9,052 bases of DNA from the NCBI GenBank assembly GCA_036397065.1, contig DASWJP010000052.1, forward strand, positions 1 through 9,052, in the 5' to 3' direction. Of this stretch, positions 6,603 to 9,052 are shown one piece after another. How positions within the stretch are numbered: position 1 is the stretch's first letter; each line of letters starts with the position of its first letter. This stretch comes from JAJFGI01 sp036397065. Lineage in GTDB: Bacteria; Pseudomonadota; Alphaproteobacteria; Kiloniellales; J153. The notes below the pieces were generated by a model that did not search any database, had not been told where the DNA came from, and worked only from the letters and a program-made list of their open reading frames with translations. The position numbers and the translations under genes were made by a program.

Positions 6603-7190
6603 CTACAGGGCGGCAAGCGTCACGCCGGCGGCCGCGATGATGCCGCCGCCGAGGCGCACGGCGGCCGGGGCCAAGGTCGCACCGGCTTTTTGCACCCCGA
6701 GGGTAAGGCCGATCCCGACGGCGTGCAGCATCGCCGTGGCGGCCGCGAAACCGATGGCATAGTCCAGGCCGCTCGCGGTCGCCGGCATCTCCGCGCCGTG
6801 AGCATGACCATGGAAGACGGCGAGCACCCCGGCCAGGCTCATGGCCACGGCCAGCGGCATCCGGCGTCCAAGCGCGACGACCGCGCCCAGAATAAAGACC
6901 GAGCCGGCGATTCCCTGCTCGACGTACGGCACCGGCACGTGGCCGAAGGCCAGGCCGCCGCCGACGATCATCATGGCGACGAAGGCGGCGGGCACCAGCC
7001 ACAGGGACCGGCCGCCCAACTGTGCCGCCAGGATGCCGACGGCGATCATGGCCAGACCATGGTCCAGCCCGCCGATCGGGTGCGCGAATCCGGCCGACAG
7101 GCCGGACACGGGCCCGACTCCGGTGTGCGCCAGGGCCGGACCGGCCAGCGCGGCAAAAAGCGCCGCAAGCGTGAAGATCGCTCGTTTCAT
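6603..7190 (-). CDS. hupE: HupE/UreJ-family nickel/cobalt permease
   Basis: A 195-aa integral inner-membrane protein that imports Ni2+ (or Co2+) for metalloenzymes such as hydrogenase or urease. A signal peptide covers residues 1-21, with likely cleavage after ALA to leave His22 at the new N-terminus. The family motifs are intact: HPIGGLDH (37-44, the HX5DH metal motif) and FHGHAHGAE (126-134), plus His156 in a later helix. About six hydrophobic segments follow. The ATG at 7190 is preceded by GGGGAA about 7 nt upstream. No hydrogenase, urease or cobalamin gene is in the window, so the served enzyme is unknown. Upstream lies a NikR-like inverted repeat over a good promoter (7226-7275), suggesting repression by nickel. 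Nickel rather than cobalt is favoured by that operator, not by the protein itself. Confidence 0.93.
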   Translation of the reverse strand: MKRAIFTLAALFAALAGPALAHTGVGPVSGLSAGFAHPIGGLDHGLAMIAVGILAAQLGGRSLWLVPAAFVAMMIVGGGLAFGHVPVPYVEQGIAGSVFILGAVVALGRRMPLAVAMSLAGVLAVFHGHAHGAEMPATASGLDYAIGFAAATAMLHAVGIGLTLGVQKAGATLAPAAVRLGGGIIAAAGVTLAAL

Positions 7191-7225
7191 CTCGAATTCC
7201 CCGTATCAGCTTGTAGCAACGCGAC

Positions 7226-7254
7226 GGTATGACGGTTTCAGGTACGATCATACC
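7226..7254. promoter_or_regulatory. NikR-like operator upstream of hupE
   Basis: GGTATGA (7226-7232) and TCATACC (7248-7254) form a perfect 7-bp inverted repeat with a 15-bp spacer. The inner six bases of each arm equal the half-sites of the E. coli NikR operator GTATGA-N16-TCATAC; the spacer here is one base shorter. The site sits 36-64 bp upstream of the ATG of a nickel-permease-type gene and overlaps its predicted -10 box, where a bound repressor would block transcription. Inference: nickel-dependent repression of hupE. Confidence 0.65.
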
Positions 7255-7275
7255 CGTTTGTGCGAACGGCTGCAA
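7247..7275 (-). promoter_or_regulatory. Predicted hupE promoter (sigma-70-like)
   Basis: On the minus strand TTGCAG (7270-7275) is followed after exactly 17 bp by TATGAT (7247-7252), a -10 box with five of six consensus bases; the -35 box keeps the TTG. Transcription should start near 7240, about 50 nt before the hupE ATG and inside the NikR-like inverted repeat. Confidence 0.5.
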
Positions 7276-7364
7276 CGAACGGCGGGCGTCCGACGCGGCG
7301 CGCGGATTGCTTCGGGGGAAGAGGGGCAATGTGCCGAGCGCGTTGCACCCGCGCGCAAATGCAC

Positions 7365-7421
7365 ATAGCCGGACCCTGCCCCCCTTGCCCGCTTCGGGGG
7401 CGCGACCCACAATAGCCGGAC
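7365..7421. repeat. 10-bp direct repeat ahead of the oxygenase gene
   Basis: ATAGCCGGAC occurs at 7365-7374 and again at 7412-7421, 47 bp apart. With one inserted base the similarity extends to CAC(A)ATAGCCGGAC. The second copy ends one base before the oxygenase ATG, where a ribosome binding site would be expected and is not seen. It may be a pair of binding sites or a small duplication. The intervening sequence is C/G-rich. Confidence 0.45.
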
Positions 7422-7422
7422 T

Positions 7423-8091
7423 ATGGGTATCGACTCCCCCCTTTCGGCAGCCGCTCGGATCGGCAACTCCGGGACGCCCAACGGCTGGTTCGCGGCGACG
7501 CCAGCGGCCGTGGCCGGCACCATCGCGCGCCTGGCGGACGAGGATGCGGCCTCCCTGCTGCTGCTCGACGCGTCCGCGCGGCGGCGGCTGACGGCGGCGA
7601 CCGCCCGCCTCCCCTTCCGCCCGGCGATTCCGGTGGTCGGCGAAGGGGCGAAGACCGTGCATCAGGAATTCACGTTGTGCATGGACTTTCCACGCACGAG
7701 CTTGTTCCTTGCCTTCGCCGCCGCCTTCGAGCACCTGGTCGATGCGGCGCTCGCGTACATGGCACCGGCGCCGGTGGCCCGTCCGTTCCACTTCAACGAT
7801 CTTATCGTGCAGCGCTACGAGCGCGGCGATCGGGGCATCACGGCGCACCGCGACCATCTGCGCTACAAGGGCCTGATCGCGGTTATTCCCTTGAGCGGCG
7901 CCGCCCGGTTCTTCGTCTGCGCCGACAGGGCGGGCCATGCGGCACGCGAAATACCGGCGCCGGCCGGCAGCCTGGTTCTTATGCGCGGACCCGCGTATGC
8001 CGGCCGCCATGACCGGCCGTTTCATTTCGTTCGGGATGTTACCCGGCGGCGCCTCAGCCTCGGTTTGCGTTACGATACCGGCGTAGCGTAA
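7423..8091 (+). CDS. AlkB-like 2-oxoglutarate/Fe(II)-dependent oxygenase
   Basis: A 222-aa protein whose C-terminal half has the AlkB-type double-stranded beta-helix features. FNDLIVQRYERGDRG (124-138) parallels the N-x-Y-x-x-G strand of AlkB. ITAHRDH (139-145) carries the iron-binding HxD pair His142/Asp144. RGPAYAGRHDRPFHF (188-202) supplies the distal iron His, probably His196 (His201 is an alternative). RRRLSLGLRYD (208-218) supplies the 2-oxoglutarate Arg (Arg210) and a second Arg216, like Arg204/Arg210 of AlkB. Family members oxidatively remove alkyl groups from nucleic-acid bases, or hydroxylate other targets; the N-terminal 80 residues are not recognisable to me. The ATG at 7423 is the furthest upstream start in this frame and has no clear Shine-Dalgarno, so translation may be leaderless or weak. 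queA begins 12 bp downstream, so the two are likely co-transcribed. Substrate is unknown: DNA repair is the default, tRNA an open possibility. Confidence 0.8.
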   Translation: MGIDSPLSAAARIGNSGTPNGWFAATPAAVAGTIARLADEDAASLLLLDASARRRLTAATARLPFRPAIPVVGEGAKTVHQEFTLCMDFPRTSLFLAFAAAFEHLVDAALAYMAPAPVARPFHFNDLIVQRYERGDRGITAHRDHLRYKGLIAVIPLSGAARFFVCADRAGHAAREIPAPAGSLVLMRGPAYAGRHDRPFHFVRDVTRRRLSLGLRYDTGVA

Positions 8092-8103
8092 GCAACACGT
8101 CCC

Positions 8104-9052
8104 ATGGTTATGAAAACCGCCGACTTCGATTTCGAGCTGCCGTGCGCGCTCATCGCCCAGCACCCGGCGGTACCGCGCGATGCGGCGCGGCTACTGGTTG
8201 TCGATACTGAAGAAACAACCGACCGCATGATACGGGACCTGCCGGCGCTCTTGGCGCCCGGCGACATTCTTGTCTGCAACGATACGCGGGTCATCCCGAC
8301 GCGGCTGTTCGGCCGCCGCGGGGAGGTCAAGATCCAGGCCACCTTGCACCGGCGCGAAGCGGCCTCTGCTGATGGCAACGGCGGCATCCGTTGGCGCGCC
8401 TTCGCCCGCCCCGCCCGCCGCCTGCGCCCTGGCGACCGGGTGGATTTCGCCGACGATTTTTTCGCCACCGTGGCGGAAAAAGGCGAAGGCGGCGAGGTGA
8501 CATTGGCCTTCGATCTGAGCGAAGCGGATCTGGCCGCTGCCCTGCACCGGCATGGCGCCATGCCCCTGCCCCCTTATATCGGGCGGGAGCGCGGCGGCGA
8601 CCCTCAAGATCTGCGCGACTATCAAACCATTTTCGCCGCCCGCGACGGCGCCATTGCCGCGCCGACCGCTGGCTTGCACTTCACGCCGAATTTATTGCGC
8701 GGGATGGAAGCGCGCGGCATCCAACGGGTGACCGTGACCTTGCACGTGGGCGCCAGCACCTTCCTGCCGGTCACCGCCGACGACCCGCGCCAGCACCGCA
8801 TGCATGGCGAGGTGGGCGAGATCGGCGCCACGACAGCCGATGCCATCAACGCGGCGCGCGGCCAAGGCGGGCGGGTGATCGCCGTGGGCAGCACGGCCCT
8901 GCGCTTGTTGGAGACGGCGGCCGATGCGCAGGGCCGCATCCAGCCCTTTACCGGCGAGACCGATATCTTCATTCTGCCCGGCTATCGCTTTCGCGCCGTC
9001 GATCGTTTGCTGACCAATTTTCACCTGCCGCGCTCGACCTTGTTCATGCTGG
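8104..9052 (+). CDS. queA: S-adenosylmethionine:tRNA ribosyltransferase-isomerase, 3' end outside window
   Basis: QueA transfers and rearranges the ribosyl part of S-adenosylmethionine onto preQ1 in the wobble position of tRNAs with GUN anticodons, giving epoxyqueuosine. The frame is open for 316 codons to the right edge; the family is about 340-360 residues, so only a short C-terminus is missing. Signatures: FDFELPCALIAQHP (8-21), LVCNDTRVIPTRL (56-68), FARPARRLRPGD (100-111), AAPTAGLHFT (185-194), TLHVGASTF (212-220), DPRQHRMHGE (227-236), AVGSTALRLLET (260-271), PGYRFRAVDRLLTNFHLPRS (292-311). Two in-frame ATGs, 8104 and 8110, are possible; neither has a good Shine-Dalgarno, and the 12-bp gap to the oxygenase gene suggests coupled translation. 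In many bacteria tgt follows queA; here that region is beyond the edge. Confidence 0.96.
   Translation, partial: MVMKTADFDFELPCALIAQHPAVPRDAARLLVVDTEETTDRMIRDLPALLAPGDILVCNDTRVIPTRLFGRRGEVKIQATLHRREAASADGNGGIRWRAFARPARRLRPGDRVDFADDFFATVAEKGEGGEVTLAFDLSEADLAAALHRHGAMPLPPYIGRERGGDPQDLRDYQTIFAARDGAIAAPTAGLHFTPNLLRGMEARGIQRVTVTLHVGASTFLPVTADDPRQHRMHGEVGEIGATTADAINAARGQGGRVIAVGSTALRLLETAADAQGRIQPFTGETDIFILPGYRFRAVDRLLTNFHLPRSTLFML

Larger units (their letters stand above)
7191..7422. other. Divergent intergenic region between hupE and the AlkB-like gene
   Basis: This 232-bp stretch holds the hupE promoter and NikR-like operator in its left third and the direct repeat in its right third. The middle (about 7280-7360) is very GC-rich, with no gene or clear motif. 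I found no cobalamin-riboswitch features. No promoter for the rightward genes could be called; TTGCAC at 7344-7349 is a possible -35 without a matching -10. Confidence 0.5.

Noticed and set aside
7191..7422. Cobalamin riboswitch upstream of hupE
   Set aside because: HupE genes can be under B12 control, but I see no B12-box-like conserved core, and the interval to the predicted start near 7240 is far too short for one.
6127..8163. Very long minus-strand open frame (678 codons) ending in the cupin
   Set aside because: Only the last 121 codons look like a protein family. The upstream part runs in the wrong frame through hupE and antisense to the oxygenase gene, has low-complexity Arg/Gly/Ala-rich composition, and lacks its own start signal. 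It is a GC-rich shadow.

Overview
The window is GC-rich chromosomal DNA from a proteobacterium, most likely an alphaproteobacterium (perhaps Rhodospirillales-like). This rests on gene order (HDAC-family hydrolase, xseB, ispA, dxs in one run), the style of the Dxs and QueA proteins, and the GC-rich third positions that create long false reading frames opposite real genes. The species cannot be fixed from the sequence alone.

Left part (1-5210, all on the minus strand): reading in the direction of transcription, the order is a histone-deacetylase-family hydrolase, xseB (exonuclease VII small subunit), ispA (farnesyl diphosphate synthase), dxs (1-deoxyxylulose-5-phosphate synthase) and a MATE-family efflux transporter cut by the left edge. 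xseB and ispA overlap, and the other gaps are 64 to 88 bp, so this looks like one operon or two closely linked ones. Its core is isoprenoid supply: Dxs makes the first MEP-pathway intermediate and IspA makes C15 farnesyl diphosphate.

Middle (5211-6492): a GNAT N-acetyltransferase gene is transcribed rightward, head to head with the HDAC-family gene across 158 bp. It ends 3 bp from the stop of a tusA-like sulfur-carrier gene on the other strand. Upstream of tusA, and co-oriented with it, is a small cupin (DUF861/Cupin_3 type).

Right part (6603-9052): hupE, a HupE/UreJ-type nickel/cobalt permease, is on the minus strand. Divergent from it are an AlkB-like 2-oxoglutarate/Fe(II) oxygenase and queA (queuosine tRNA modification), which are 12 bp apart; queA is cut by the right edge. 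The hupE promoter region holds the most interesting non-coding signal: a perfect 7-bp inverted repeat, GGTATGA-N15-TCATACC. It closely resembles the nickel-repressor NikR operator (GTATGA-N16-TCATAC in E. coli) and overlaps a good sigma-70-like promoter pointing at hupE.

No RNA genes, insertion sequences, CRISPR arrays, prophage genes or replication origins were found. All intergenic gaps are shorter than 300 bp. Most of the window is ordinary core genome. The points worth a second look are the NikR-like operator, the acetyltransferase/deacetylase head-to-head pair, the oxygenase joined to queA, and stem-loops ahead of the HDAC-family gene's ribosome binding site.
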